DNA of 46,946 nt, taken from Anaerolineaceae bacterium UBA5224. Lineage in GTDB: Bacteria; Chloroflexota; Anaerolineae; Anaerolineales; Anaerolineaceae. Location: the NCBI GenBank assembly GCA_002409365.1, contig DHUW01000090.1:32531-79476 (forward strand), given 5' to 3'. Position numbers and translations under genes: made by a program. Positions 33,346 through 41,254 of the stretch are shown here, one piece after another. The first letter of the stretch is position 1. Each line of letters starts with the position of its first letter. A model generated the notes under the pieces. The model was not told the origin of the DNA, did no database searches, and saw nothing but the letters and a program-made list of their open reading frames with translations.

Positions 33346-33460
33346 GGGTGTGGATCTTTCCGTCCTTTTTGTCAGATTTCTGCTTTTCATGGGCGGGGTT
33401 GGAATTAGCCCCATACAACAGAAAAACACGAAGTGAAGAATTTTGCAGGTGGCAGGCTAA

Positions 33461-33483
33461 GATCCTTCATTCCGCAGGATGAC
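33461..33483. repeat. dispersed repeat-like element
   Basis: GATCCTTCATTCCGC followed by AGGATGAC; arms ATCCT (33462-33466) and AGGAT (33476-33480) are inverted. It resembles dispersed intergenic repeats of many bacterial genomes. It ends just before the -10 box of the helicase gene. Confidence 0.4.
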
Positions 33484-33493
33484 AGGCAACGGG

Positions 33494-33499
33494 TATAAT
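33494..33499 (+). promoter_or_regulatory. -10 box of the exonuclease-helicase gene, suggests leaderless mRNA
   Basis: An exact TATAAT ends 7 bases before ATG 33507. No ribosome site lies in between, and no clear -35 box is seen at 16-18 bases. Confidence 0.45.
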
Positions 33500-33506
33500 T
33501 TGGCAT

Positions 33507-36305
33507 ATGCCTGAAATTGTTGCCCTGGACCTTGAAACAACGGGTTTGGACCCAAAAAACGACTCAATCATTGAAATCGGTGCGGTGAAATTCAACGAAA
33601 ACCGCACTATCGCTGAATATTCCAAACTGGTCAATCCGCGTAAACCGATCAATCAATTCATTACCAACCTGACCGGTATCACCAACAGCATGGTCATGAA
33701 TGCACCATTCATTATTGATGTGCTCCCCGAAATTCGCGATTTCGTCGGCGATGCTATTATTTTGGGGCAAAATATCGATTTCGATCTCAGTTTCTTCCAT
33801 CGCTACAAACAATTCACAGATAATCCCACCATCGACACCTACGAACTGGCAGCCATATTGATGCCAACCGCACACCGTTATGGTCTCGGTTCGCTGTCAA
33901 GACAACTGGGCATTGTGCTCACAAATGCCCACCGGGCGCTGGACGACGCCCGGGCAACGATGCAGGTTTATCAGCAGCTTCTCAAAAAAGTTACCAATCT
34001 GCCTGTCGAACTGGTGGTAGAGATCCTGCGCCTGAGCAAAGGTCTGAATTGGCAGGGCGAACTACCCTTCCGCTGGGCCTTACGCCACATGGCTGATCAA
34101 GGCATCCAGCCACGGCGACTCAGCCCGGATGATGAAGACCTGGTGTTTGGACTCGAGCGGTCCCCACGGACCAAAGGCTTGCAGCCAAATGAAACCCTGG
34201 TTCCACTCGATGGCGAAGAAATCGCCAGCACGCTTCAGCCCGGAGGTGCCTTCGCAAAGTATGACCCCAATTTTGAACATCGTCCGCAACAGGTTGAGGT
34301 GCTGCTCTCGGTTTGTAACGCTCTCAATCGTGGTGACCACCTGATGGTGGAAGCCGGAACCGGCACAGGAAAGTCGCTTGCCTACCTGATCCCGGCGGCT
34401 TATTGGGCGATGCAAAACGGTGAGAGAGTGGTGATCTCGACCAACACTATCGCTTTACAGGACCAATTAATAGAAAAAGACATCCCAGACCTGATCCAGG
34501 CGCTGGATATTGACTTGAAAGCCTCCGTCTTGAAAGGGCGTAACAATTATCTTTGCCCACGCAGACTTAAACTGATGCGCCGGAGAGGTCCCGAAAATGT
34601 GGATGAAATGCGTGTGTTGGGTAAGGTGCTGGTTTGGCTGCAAAGCAGTCAGTCCGGCGATCGGCGCGAGATCAACCTGAACGGACCGATGGAACGGCTG
34701 GTGTGGTCTCGCCTTTCTGCAGAAGATGAAGGCTGTAAGTTGGAGACCTGCCTGAAGCGCATGGGCGGCACCTGCCCCTTTTACAAGGCGCGTATGGCTG
34801 CTGAAAGTTCGCATATTTTAGTGATCAACCATGCCCTGCTCCTGGCGGATGCGGCTGCCGAAAACCAGGTTTTACCCGATTTCAACTACCTGATCGTGGA
34901 CGAAGCCCACCATCTTGAGGCTGCCACTACGGATGCGATGAGTTTCAGCCTGCGGGCAGTGGACGTAAACCGCACAGTGCGTGAGCTTGGTTCAACCGAG
35001 CAGGGCATTTTGGGTCGGTTGGTGAGCATCGCTGCTCCAGTACTAATGCCCGCTGACCTCGCTCTTTTGCTTCAATCGGTAAATTCAGCATCCGAACGTG
35101 CTTTTCGTTTTGATACCGACATGACTGCCTACTTCAAGGCGCTGGATTACCTCATGGAAGAAGTGCGCGAAGGCAAACCCCTGGGCACTTACCCGCAAAA
35201 AACTCGCATCTTGCCATCTACGCGCATGATTCCTGCCTGGCTGGACGTTGAGATAACCTGGGAACAAGCCAAAGACGACCTGGAAGAATTGCTGCGTATC
35301 GTCAGGAATATTCGCATATCGGTGCAAGGTGTGGATGGTATCGATCAGGAAGATGCGGAAGATATATTTGGGGCGCTTGCGCGAACTACGCAAACTCTCA
35401 ATGAGATCGACAGCAATCTTGAAAGCCTGACCATGAATCCGTCCGATGATCAGATCTATTGGGTAGAGATTGACCCTCTGCAGCTTCGTATGACCCTCCA
35501 GATCGCGCCGTTGCACATTGGCAGCCTGATGGAAAAGTACCTCTGGCACGAAAAATCCAGTGTGATCCTCACCTCGGCCACCCTTACTACGCACGGGGAG
35601 TTCGATTACCTGAAGCTCAGGCTGAACGGTGAGGATGCTCATGAATTAATGGTTGGTTCCCCCTTCGATTATGAGACCTCCGCCATGGTATACATCCCCC
35701 AGGACATTCCTGAACCGTCTGATAATTACGGTCATCAAAAAACCCTTGATGATACGATTATTCGATTGGCAAAGGCAACTGGAGGACGCATGCTGGTGCT
35801 GTTTACCTCGTATGCCCAGCTGCAGCGCACATCGCAAGACATCCAGGGACCCTTGCAGAAAGAGGATATCCAGGTCTACGAGCAGGGCGAAGGTTCCTCA
35901 GCGACTTCCTTGCTCGAGACCTTCAAGGAGGATCCAAGAGCTGTGCTTTTAGGAACACGTTCGTTCTGGGAAGGCGTCGACGTACCAGGGGAAGCGCTGC
36001 AAGTGTTGGTGATCGCCAAATTGCCCTTTGATGTACCCAGTGACCCCATTGTGGCAGCGCGCTCGGAGAGCTTTGACGATCCCTTCAACGAGTATATGCT
36101 TCCGGAAGCTATTTTGCGCTTCAGACAAGGGTTTGGTCGCCTTATCAGGACCCAAACTGACCGGGGAATTGTGGCAATTTTGGACAAACGTATCCTCAGC
36201 AAACAGTATGGGAGATTGTTTATTGAATCGCTGCCGCGTTGCAACACCATCCGCGGAAGTATCCTGAATCTTCCTGAAACTGCGGAAAAATGGTTGGGAT
36301 TATAA
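33507..36305 (+). CDS. dinG: DinG-type ATP-dependent helicase with N-terminal DnaQ-like exonuclease
   Basis: This 932-residue protein joins two enzymes. Residues 1-165 are a DEDD exonuclease (Asp8/Glu10 in VALDLETTGLDPKN; ILGQNIDFDLSFF; AHRALDDARATMQVY). The rest is an XPD/DinG superfamily 2 helicase: Walker A VEAGTGTGKSLAY (about 282-289), DEAH in LIVDEAHHLEA (about 464-467) and C-terminal LGTRSFWEGVDVPGEAL and RFRQGFGRLIRTQTDRG. Four Cys in the iron-sulfur region (NNYLCPRR, GCKLETC, GGTCPFYK) suggest a 4Fe-4S cluster as in XPD and E. coli DinG. The exonuclease-helicase fusion is known from Firmicutes DinG. It unwinds or trims repair and replication intermediates. Confidence 0.94.
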   Translation: MPEIVALDLETTGLDPKNDSIIEIGAVKFNENRTIAEYSKLVNPRKPINQFITNLTGITNSMVMNAPFIIDVLPEIRDFVGDAIILGQNIDFDLSFFHRYKQFTDNPTIDTYELAAILMPTAHRYGLGSLSRQLGIVLTNAHRALDDARATMQVYQQLLKKVTNLPVELVVEILRLSKGLNWQGELPFRWALRHMADQGIQPRRLSPDDEDLVFGLERSPRTKGLQPNETLVPLDGEEIASTLQPGGAFAKYDPNFEHRPQQVEVLLSVCNALNRGDHLMVEAGTGTGKSLAYLIPAAYWAMQNGERVVISTNTIALQDQLIEKDIPDLIQALDIDLKASVLKGRNNYLCPRRLKLMRRRGPENVDEMRVLGKVLVWLQSSQSGDRREINLNGPMERLVWSRLSAEDEGCKLETCLKRMGGTCPFYKARMAAESSHILVINHALLLADAAAENQVLPDFNYLIVDEAHHLEAATTDAMSFSLRAVDVNRTVRELGSTEQGILGRLVSIAAPVLMPADLALLLQSVNSASERAFRFDTDMTAYFKALDYLMEEVREGKPLGTYPQKTRILPSTRMIPAWLDVEITWEQAKDDLEELLRIVRNIRISVQGVDGIDQEDAEDIFGALARTTQTLNEIDSNLESLTMNPSDDQIYWVEIDPLQLRMTLQIAPLHIGSLMEKYLWHEKSSVILTSATLTTHGEFDYLKLRLNGEDAHELMVGSPFDYETSAMVYIPQDIPEPSDNYGHQKTLDDTIIRLAKATGGRMLVLFTSYAQLQRTSQDIQGPLQKEDIQVYEQGEGSSATSLLETFKEDPRAVLLGTRSFWEGVDVPGEALQVLVIAKLPFDVPSDPIVAARSESFDDPFNEYMLPEAILRFRQGFGRLIRTQTDRGIVAILDKRILSKQYGRLFIESLPRCNTIRGSILNLPETAEKWLGL

Positions 36306-36338
36306 GATTTTCCTGTAAAGGGTCTCTCTACACGGTTA

Positions 36339-36367
36339 TTGACATTCCTCTCGTTCGTTAGTAAACT
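36339..36367 (+). promoter_or_regulatory. near-consensus sigma70 promoter of the 65-residue protein
   Basis: TTGACA (36339-36344) and TAAACT (36362-36367) with a 17-base spacer. Transcription would start near 36374, about 43 bases before the ATG. Confidence 0.72.
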
Positions 36368-36416
36368 TTCCTCGTAAGGTTTGAAAGAATAAGTTTTTAA
36401 ACGAAGGAGAATTAAA

Positions 36417-36614
36417 ATGGCTTACAGCTTCAAAAATTCGAAAGGCAAAGAATACTTTCTGCACGTTACGAAAGTGAAACGCGCGTCTGGGAAAGAAACT
36501 GAATTGTATTTCTTTTCACCCGACATCCGAAAAGGACAGGAAGTTGATAAAGTCCCTGCAGGCAAGCAAGTGATCGAGCTGGCTTCCGGTCTTCCCGTTC
36601 TGAAGAAGAAGTAG
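36417..36614 (+). CDS. small basic conserved-type protein, 65 residues
   Basis: The protein begins MAYSFKNSKGKEYFLHVT and ends SGLPVLKKK; many Lys make it basic. No membrane helix, no Cys. It has a strong ribosome site (AAGGAG, 7 bases from ATG), its own consensus promoter and its own terminator, so it is surely a gene and probably well expressed. From memory, short proteins with the same beginning (F-x-NSKG-x-x-Y-x-LH) and the same GLPVLKK end occur in Chloroflexi and cyanobacteria as hypothetical proteins. No function is known to me. Confidence 0.85.
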   Translation: MAYSFKNSKGKEYFLHVTKVKRASGKETELYFFSPDIRKGQEVDKVPAGKQVIELASGLPVLKKK

Positions 36615-36630
36615 TCTGATTCAAGCAGAT

Positions 36631-36661
36631 AAACACCCCGCAAAAGCGGGGTGTTTGTTTT
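36631..36661 (+). terminator. rho-independent terminator
   Basis: AAACACCCCGC (36631-36641), loop AAAA, GCGGGGTGTTT (36646-36656), then GTTTT. The stem of 11 pairs is perfect. Confidence 0.9.
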
Positions 36662-36817
36662 AAGCGCATCCATTCTTCCTCTCCAGATAAGTAATATTCT
36701 CCCCCAACATCTATGCTCTTTACACACAAGATGACAGACAAACAAAACAAGGACAAGCTGCTGGCATTGGAATTGCAACTAAACAGTCATGAAGTATCTG
36801 TAATTGAGGAGACTATT

Positions 36818-37468
36818 ATGAAGAAATCTGCAATTGTCCTATTCGTGATCATCCTGCTGGTACTGGCGTTGGCGGGATGTAAGCGTTCAGCATCCAAAGC
36901 GCCAGAGGTGACACCGGAATATATGGAACAGGTGGGAACTCTTTTGCCAGTCGATCAACAAATTTTCAATGCAACCATGACCGCCCAGGCGATCATTGAA
37001 GAGTTCAATATGCCCACCCAAATGGTACCAAACGCCCAGGGCACTCCTGTGGCAATTACTCAAATGCCACCAACCCCCATCCCATCCCCGACCCCTACCA
37101 GTGCACCGACTCCCACCCTGCAGGCGCTTACCCGTCCGCAGAGTTGGGTGGTTCAGGGCGGCGAGAACGTCTACTGTCTCTCGCGTCGTTTTGATGTGGA
37201 CCCGGGCGATATGCTTGCGATCAACAACCTGTACGCAGGCAGCATGCTGAACATTGGCGATGTGCTGCTGATCCCCCAAACGGGTTCATGGCCTGGTGGT
37301 GACCGCCAACTTTTGCCACACCCGGACACCTGGACTGTGACCCCCGGTGAGACAGTGTTTGAAGTCGCCTGTGCTTATGGCGACGTCTGGCCAGAGCATA
37401 TCATCCAGGCAAACGGCTTAACTGAACCTTATGACATCAGCGGCATTGCTACGCTTCAGATTCCCTGA
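36818..37468 (+). CDS. LysM-domain lipoprotein
   Basis: This 216-residue exported protein has a lipoprotein signal: MKKSAIVLFVIILLVLALAGC, with lipobox LAGC (lipidated Cys about residue 21). A Pro/Thr linker (PPTPIPSPTPTSAPTPT) leads to two LysM-like modules: SWVVQGGENVYCLSRRFDV ... LNIGDVLLIPQ and TWTVTPGETVFEVACAYGDVW ... GIATLQIP. LysM binds peptidoglycan glycans, so the protein probably sits between membrane and wall. ATG 36818 with GAGGAG 6 bases upstream; the frame is open 35 codons further upstream but without a signal. Confidence 0.88.
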   Translation: MKKSAIVLFVIILLVLALAGCKRSASKAPEVTPEYMEQVGTLLPVDQQIFNATMTAQAIIEEFNMPTQMVPNAQGTPVAITQMPPTPIPSPTPTSAPTPTLQALTRPQSWVVQGGENVYCLSRRFDVDPGDMLAINNLYAGSMLNIGDVLLIPQTGSWPGGDRQLLPHPDTWTVTPGETVFEVACAYGDVWPEHIIQANGLTEPYDISGIATLQIP

Positions 37469-37488
37469 TCAAAATCAAGTTAGAATAA

Positions 37489-37516
37489 CAGGAGGCGCAA
37501 GCCTCCTGAATTTTTT
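37489..37516 (+). terminator. rho-independent terminator between lipoprotein and Nudix genes
   Basis: CAGGAGGC, loop GCAA, GCCTCCTG (37489-37508), then AATTTTTT. The ribosome site of the next gene follows immediately, so read-through may supply that gene. Confidence 0.85.
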
Positions 37517-37528
37517 AAAAGGAGCATC

Positions 37529-38086
37529 ATGGCAGAAACAACCATTATTAGTCGGGAACAATATCTACAAGGCTATATCTTCGACATTGAAAAGGTGCAT
37601 TTGCGATTACCTGACGGCAGAGAGCATACCTACGACCTGGTTGATCATGCCGATGCGGTCACAATTTTACCGATCGATGACGAAGGGATGGTCTATTTTG
37701 TCCGTCAATATCGGGTGGGAGCAGAAAAAGAGCTGCTCGAGCTGCCAGCTGGTGTGATCGATGATGGTGAGCAACCGCTGACAGCTGCTCACCGCGAACT
37801 GCAGGAGGAAATTGGGAGGGACGCGTCGCAGATGGAACGCCTTGGCGGATTTTTTATGGCTGCCGGCTATTCCAATGAATACATGCATGTTTTTTATGCC
37901 AGTCATTTACGCGAGAAGTCGCTTGAACAAGATGAGGATGAATTTCTTAGCCTGGTCAAGGTGGACCTACGCGAGGTTTTCGGTATGATCAGGTCAGGTG
38001 AAATCGAAGATGGAAAGACGATTTCCGCGTTCCTTTTGGCTATGCCGATGCTGAACGAATTGCTGATGGCGGCAAATGGTTTTTGA
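37529..38086 (+). CDS. Nudix hydrolase (ADP-ribose pyrophosphatase-like)
   Basis: This 185-residue protein contains a full Nudix box: GVIDDGEQPLTAAHRELQEE followed by IG, fitting G-x5-E-x7-REUxEExGU with all metal-binding Glu. The ELPAG just before the box and YRVGAEKELLELPAG are typical of the ADP-sugar pyrophosphatase subgroup (NudF-like). It probably splits ADP-ribose or another NDP-sugar to AMP and sugar phosphate. AAGGAG lies upstream. Confidence 0.92.
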   Translation: MAETTIISREQYLQGYIFDIEKVHLRLPDGREHTYDLVDHADAVTILPIDDEGMVYFVRQYRVGAEKELLELPAGVIDDGEQPLTAAHRELQEEIGRDASQMERLGGFFMAAGYSNEYMHVFYASHLREKSLEQDEDEFLSLVKVDLREVFGMIRSGEIEDGKTISAFLLAMPMLNELLMAANGF

Positions 38087-38136
38087 TCAAATTTAATTAA
38101 AAAACTTACGCTTAGTTCTTGTTTACGAATGAATTT

Positions 38137-38170
38137 CCTGTCAGACTACCTTTACTAAACAGGTTTTTTT
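38137..38170 (+). terminator. weak terminator candidate after the Nudix gene
   Basis: CCTGT (38137-38141) and ACAGG (38159-38163) followed by seven T. The stem is only 5 pairs with a long loop. The rest of the 205-base convergent gap 38087-38291 shows nothing else. Confidence 0.3.
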
Positions 38171-38291
38171 GAAGATGGAGGATCAAACTTGTACGGAGAC
38201 TTGACCGCAGGTTTTCAATATTCATGTCTCTCCCATTTTTCAATGTCAGGAATTCGAAGAGCGAAAGGTTTGTGTGGAGATATTTCAGATA

Positions 38292-39485
38292 TCAAGAGCG
38301 AGCTACCACCTGTTTGTCCTTAAACAGCTGATACACCATAAGACACAATAATCCCAAATATGCCAACGCCATAACCTGGTAATTGACTATTGGTCCAAAC
38401 CCATATAATGCAGGTAGGTAAGCATTGGCGTTGATCAACCAGATTAGTAAGGGCACATAAAAACGGTCAGGGTAGATAAACAGAAATATCACCGCAATCA
38501 AGTCAACAGTGAACATATACCTTTCGTGCATGGCGGGCAGGAAGTAAGTACAAAGCATGACTGTTAACATCGTCACGACGATGTAATCTCTATTCGTTAC
38601 GGTGACTTTGTCCGAAAACAAGATGATGTAGAAAACCATCAGAATTCCAAAAAGGATGATTATTCCAGTCTGGGAAAAATAGTTGTATTCATTTGGAAGC
38701 AGGCTGTAGAAATTCGAGTAATTCATAACCAAGGCAAGGTATTCACCTACCTGGGTGGAGTATGCACTAGTAATTTCAGAAAGAGGTTTGCCAAGGATCC
38801 AGGCAGGGATATAGATAAAAAAGTTAACCAATGGTATAAGCAAAAAATTAAGAGCCGAGAATTTTTTTTCTTTGAAATAAAGTAAAAACAACACAGGCAG
38901 GACGAACAATGCTTGTAGCTTGAATGCAAGAGCAATACCGTAGCTAACAAATGCCCAGGTGATCTTTTTCGTTAAGAAAAGATAGATAGCAATTATGATA
39001 AAGCAGGTATAAATAATGTCACACTGTCCCCAAACTGCGCTGTTGAGCAGAACAGGGGGGACAAACAAGGCCACCCCATAGGCTAAGTAGGGCAGTAGCT
39101 TGGTTTTGTCTAATTTGAATAAATGCCTAATGATTAGCATGATAAAGATTGCTGTGGTGAAATCAAAGAAAAATGAAACGGCTTTAATTTTACTTAGAAG
39201 CGAAAGGGGGAAATAATTGATGAATGCCAGGATATAAAGATAGGCAACGTTGTAATCGCTTTGTAGCGTAGGAATTCCAGCAAAACCGCCATTGAGTACC
39301 AGATATTCGCTCCATGGTCTGAACGAAAGGACATAATCACCTGCCGTAAAATAAATTTGGTCCTTTCGAATGAGCAATGCAAAAATCGTAATGATCAAAA
39401 AAAGAAATAGGTGTTTATAGTTTTGCAGGAATTGTATTACTGCACTTTCAGTTTTACTAATATCAATCGATAGATTCTTTTTCAA
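38292..39485 (-). CDS. polytopic membrane glycosyltransferase (GT-C/mannosyltransferase-like)
   Basis: This 397-residue protein has about ten membrane helices. TAGDYVLSFRPWSEYLVLNGGF in the first outer loop and LNSAVWGQCDIIYTCFIIIAIYLFL are typical of GT-C enzymes of the GT87/DUF2029-like kind that use polyprenyl-phosphate sugars. The late MHERYMFTVDLIAVIFLFI (His-Glu-Arg-Tyr) is a known motif in these families. Start is TTG 39485, with AGGAGG about 8 bases upstream. It sits 25 bases after the next GT-C gene on the same strand, so the two form an operon. Base composition is visibly AT-richer than the + strand genes to the right. Confidence 0.75.
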   Translation of the reverse strand: MKKNLSIDISKTESAVIQFLQNYKHLFLFLIITIFALLIRKDQIYFTAGDYVLSFRPWSEYLVLNGGFAGIPTLQSDYNVAYLYILAFINYFPLSLLSKIKAVSFFFDFTTAIFIMLIIRHLFKLDKTKLLPYLAYGVALFVPPVLLNSAVWGQCDIIYTCFIIIAIYLFLTKKITWAFVSYGIALAFKLQALFVLPVLFLLYFKEKKFSALNFLLIPLVNFFIYIPAWILGKPLSEITSAYSTQVGEYLALVMNYSNFYSLLPNEYNYFSQTGIIILFGILMVFYIILFSDKVTVTNRDYIVVTMLTVMLCTYFLPAMHERYMFTVDLIAVIFLFIYPDRFYVPLLIWLINANAYLPALYGFGPIVNYQVMALAYLGLLCLMVYQLFKDKQVVARS

Positions 39486-39510
39486 CTAAATTTCCTCCTA
39501 AAAAATGGAG

Positions 39511-41079
39511 TTATGGTTTTTTTTCAAAAACCAACCCCGTAGAATCCCTGTAAATAAGATTGTAACCTGCAATATTCCCTGCGTCGGCGTCTCGATAGAA
39601 CGACTGGCTACGTTCAAATTCATCCGGGTCTATGCCAGTGAGTCCCTCTTGCAGGTAATCACGGATACGCTGCTGCTGCAGGAGCAAGATGTCAAAATTT
39701 CCTTCGCGAATATATTCGTAAGTCATCAACTCAAATGAAGTATGTTTCTGCCAATTATTATCGTCCGGCAGGTAGAGGCGGTAGTCGAAGTAGACCGTCA
39801 AGGGTTGATCTAAATCTGGACCCAAGACCTGAGAGACTTTTTCATAGAACATTATAGATATGTTGTTATTCTCTCTCGCAAGATGAGTTTTAATGGTATT
39901 GATGTCCTGAATAATAAAAAAGGTACTCTGCACAGTAATAATCGCAAGGAAAACTATCAAAACTATCCTCGTTGCTGCCTTCATGTCGATCCACTCCTTG
40001 CGATCCGGAAAAGCTATCACCCAGGAAGAGAACATCGGCAAGGCAACAGGCAGCCAGTATTGATACTTGAAATGGCTAAAGAAAAAAATATAGACAGTCA
40101 AAGGCAAAAACCAGCTCAAAATTAAGACACTCAAAAATCGTCGCTGTTTGTTGAAAAGACCGATCAAAGCTAAAACAAAGGTGCTAATCAAAAAAATATA
40201 CTCACCATAGTAATAACGTAAAGTTGAGGGAAAACTTTTCAGTCCTTTTTCATAAACAACACCGTAACCATGCGCAAGTAAATCAGCTTGTTTTTTGGCG
40301 ACATTTAGGTACTCTGTTCTTGCCCAAGGAGATAGTAGGAACGGATTAGCTAGCACGAAGAATACAGCCAGAATAAGAATATATGCCAAGGAAGACAGCA
40401 AAGCTCTTTTCCATGTAACTTTCTTATCGACCAGAGCCCAGATAATTGTTAAGCCTACGGCAAGAAAAAAAAAGGCTCCCACTACTTTTGTGGCTATCAT
40501 GATGCCGCAAATTGCTGCTGAGAGGAAAAAATATTTTCCGAGGGAACGGTTGTCAATAACCAAAAGTAAAAGAATTAGGGACGAAAGTAACACTATCATT
40601 CCATCTGGGTGAAGCCACAATCCATTTTGTAGCGTTGCGGGAATGATAAGCAGAAACATGTATAAAACTATTGACCTGAATGACTTGAAACCATCCTGAA
40701 GGTAAACAAGAATCAGAATGCCAATAAGCATTGGAAAAACAGAGACGATTTGGCGTAATGCAAGCATAAGTGTTGGAATATTCTGTAATTGACCAGCCAA
40801 TTTAAATAGCAAAGCGACCAACCCTGAAAATCCAAAGAAGGGGAACCCGTAAAAGTAATATCCATAAAAGACAAACCCCCGCAAAAAGCTTTCCAGGTTT
40901 GCTTTAGGTGTGACCATTTCTTGTATAACAGGGAGTACTGCTGCTTCATCTGGTTCGAATATTCGAACCATCGCAAGGTTCGCAGAGCCAGTTTTGTTTA
41001 GGATGCCATACAACACTAAAAAAAACGCGCTTATGATAATCAGAAAAAGGATGATATGCGACTTTTTTTCTGTCTTCAC
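39511..41079 (-). CDS. ArnT/PMT-like GT-C membrane glycosyltransferase, paralog A
   Basis: This 522-residue protein starts at GTG 41079. The first outer loop has the acidic motif MVRIFEPDEAAVLPVIQEM, equivalent to the DE of GT-C enzymes. About eleven helices follow, with NGLWLHPDGMIVLLSSL, KVVGAFFFLAVGL and FFFSHFKYQYWLPVALP. The C-terminal soluble tail has YFDYRLYLPDD and LLLQQQRIRDYL. It aligns end to end with the + strand protein at 41255-42853. It probably transfers a sugar from a lipid carrier to a surface acceptor. The AT-rich composition suggests later arrival or relaxed drift. Confidence 0.78.
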   Translation of the reverse strand: MKTEKKSHIILFLIIISAFFLVLYGILNKTGSANLAMVRIFEPDEAAVLPVIQEMVTPKANLESFLRGFVFYGYYFYGFPFFGFSGLVALLFKLAGQLQNIPTLMLALRQIVSVFPMLIGILILVYLQDGFKSFRSIVLYMFLLIIPATLQNGLWLHPDGMIVLLSSLILLLLVIDNRSLGKYFFLSAAICGIMIATKVVGAFFFLAVGLTIIWALVDKKVTWKRALLSSLAYILILAVFFVLANPFLLSPWARTEYLNVAKKQADLLAHGYGVVYEKGLKSFPSTLRYYYGEYIFLISTFVLALIGLFNKQRRFLSVLILSWFLPLTVYIFFFSHFKYQYWLPVALPMFSSWVIAFPDRKEWIDMKAATRIVLIVFLAIITVQSTFFIIQDINTIKTHLARENNNISIMFYEKVSQVLGPDLDQPLTVYFDYRLYLPDDNNWQKHTSFELMTYEYIREGNFDILLLQQQRIRDYLQEGLTGIDPDEFERSQSFYRDADAGNIAGYNLIYRDSTGLVFEKKP

Positions 41080-41242
41080 AGGCTCATTATAACCGCAGCA
41101 TGCCCCAATATGCGGTGATTTCTTATGGCTCCATTGTTGATGCTGAACGATTCGCCGATTGCTTCAAATGGTTGTTGATCAAGGATAAACACAAAAATGT
41201 GATAGGCTCCATTTTACTCCCTCATCAAAATCAGTTCGTAAG

Positions 41243-41248
41243 TATAAT
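41243..41248 (+). promoter_or_regulatory. -10 box before GT-C paralog B, possible leaderless start
   Basis: An exact TATAAT ends 6 bases before ATG 41255, with no ribosome site in between. No good -35 box is visible. Confidence 0.4.
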
Positions 41249-41254
41249 CATTGA

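Noticed and set aside
31883..33418. Long 511-residue version of the GPH symporter
   Set aside because: The extra 76 residues come from the repeat-rich intergenic gap, are not membrane-like and have no ribosome site; the ATG at 33190 has GAGG at the right distance.
33191..33506. Insertion-sequence remnant
   Set aside because: Only short palindromes of dispersed-repeat type are present; no transposase fragment or terminal inverted repeats with target duplication could be seen.
35085..35642. Minus-strand open frame of 185 codons inside the helicase gene
   Set aside because: Shadow of the conserved DinG region; no independent support.
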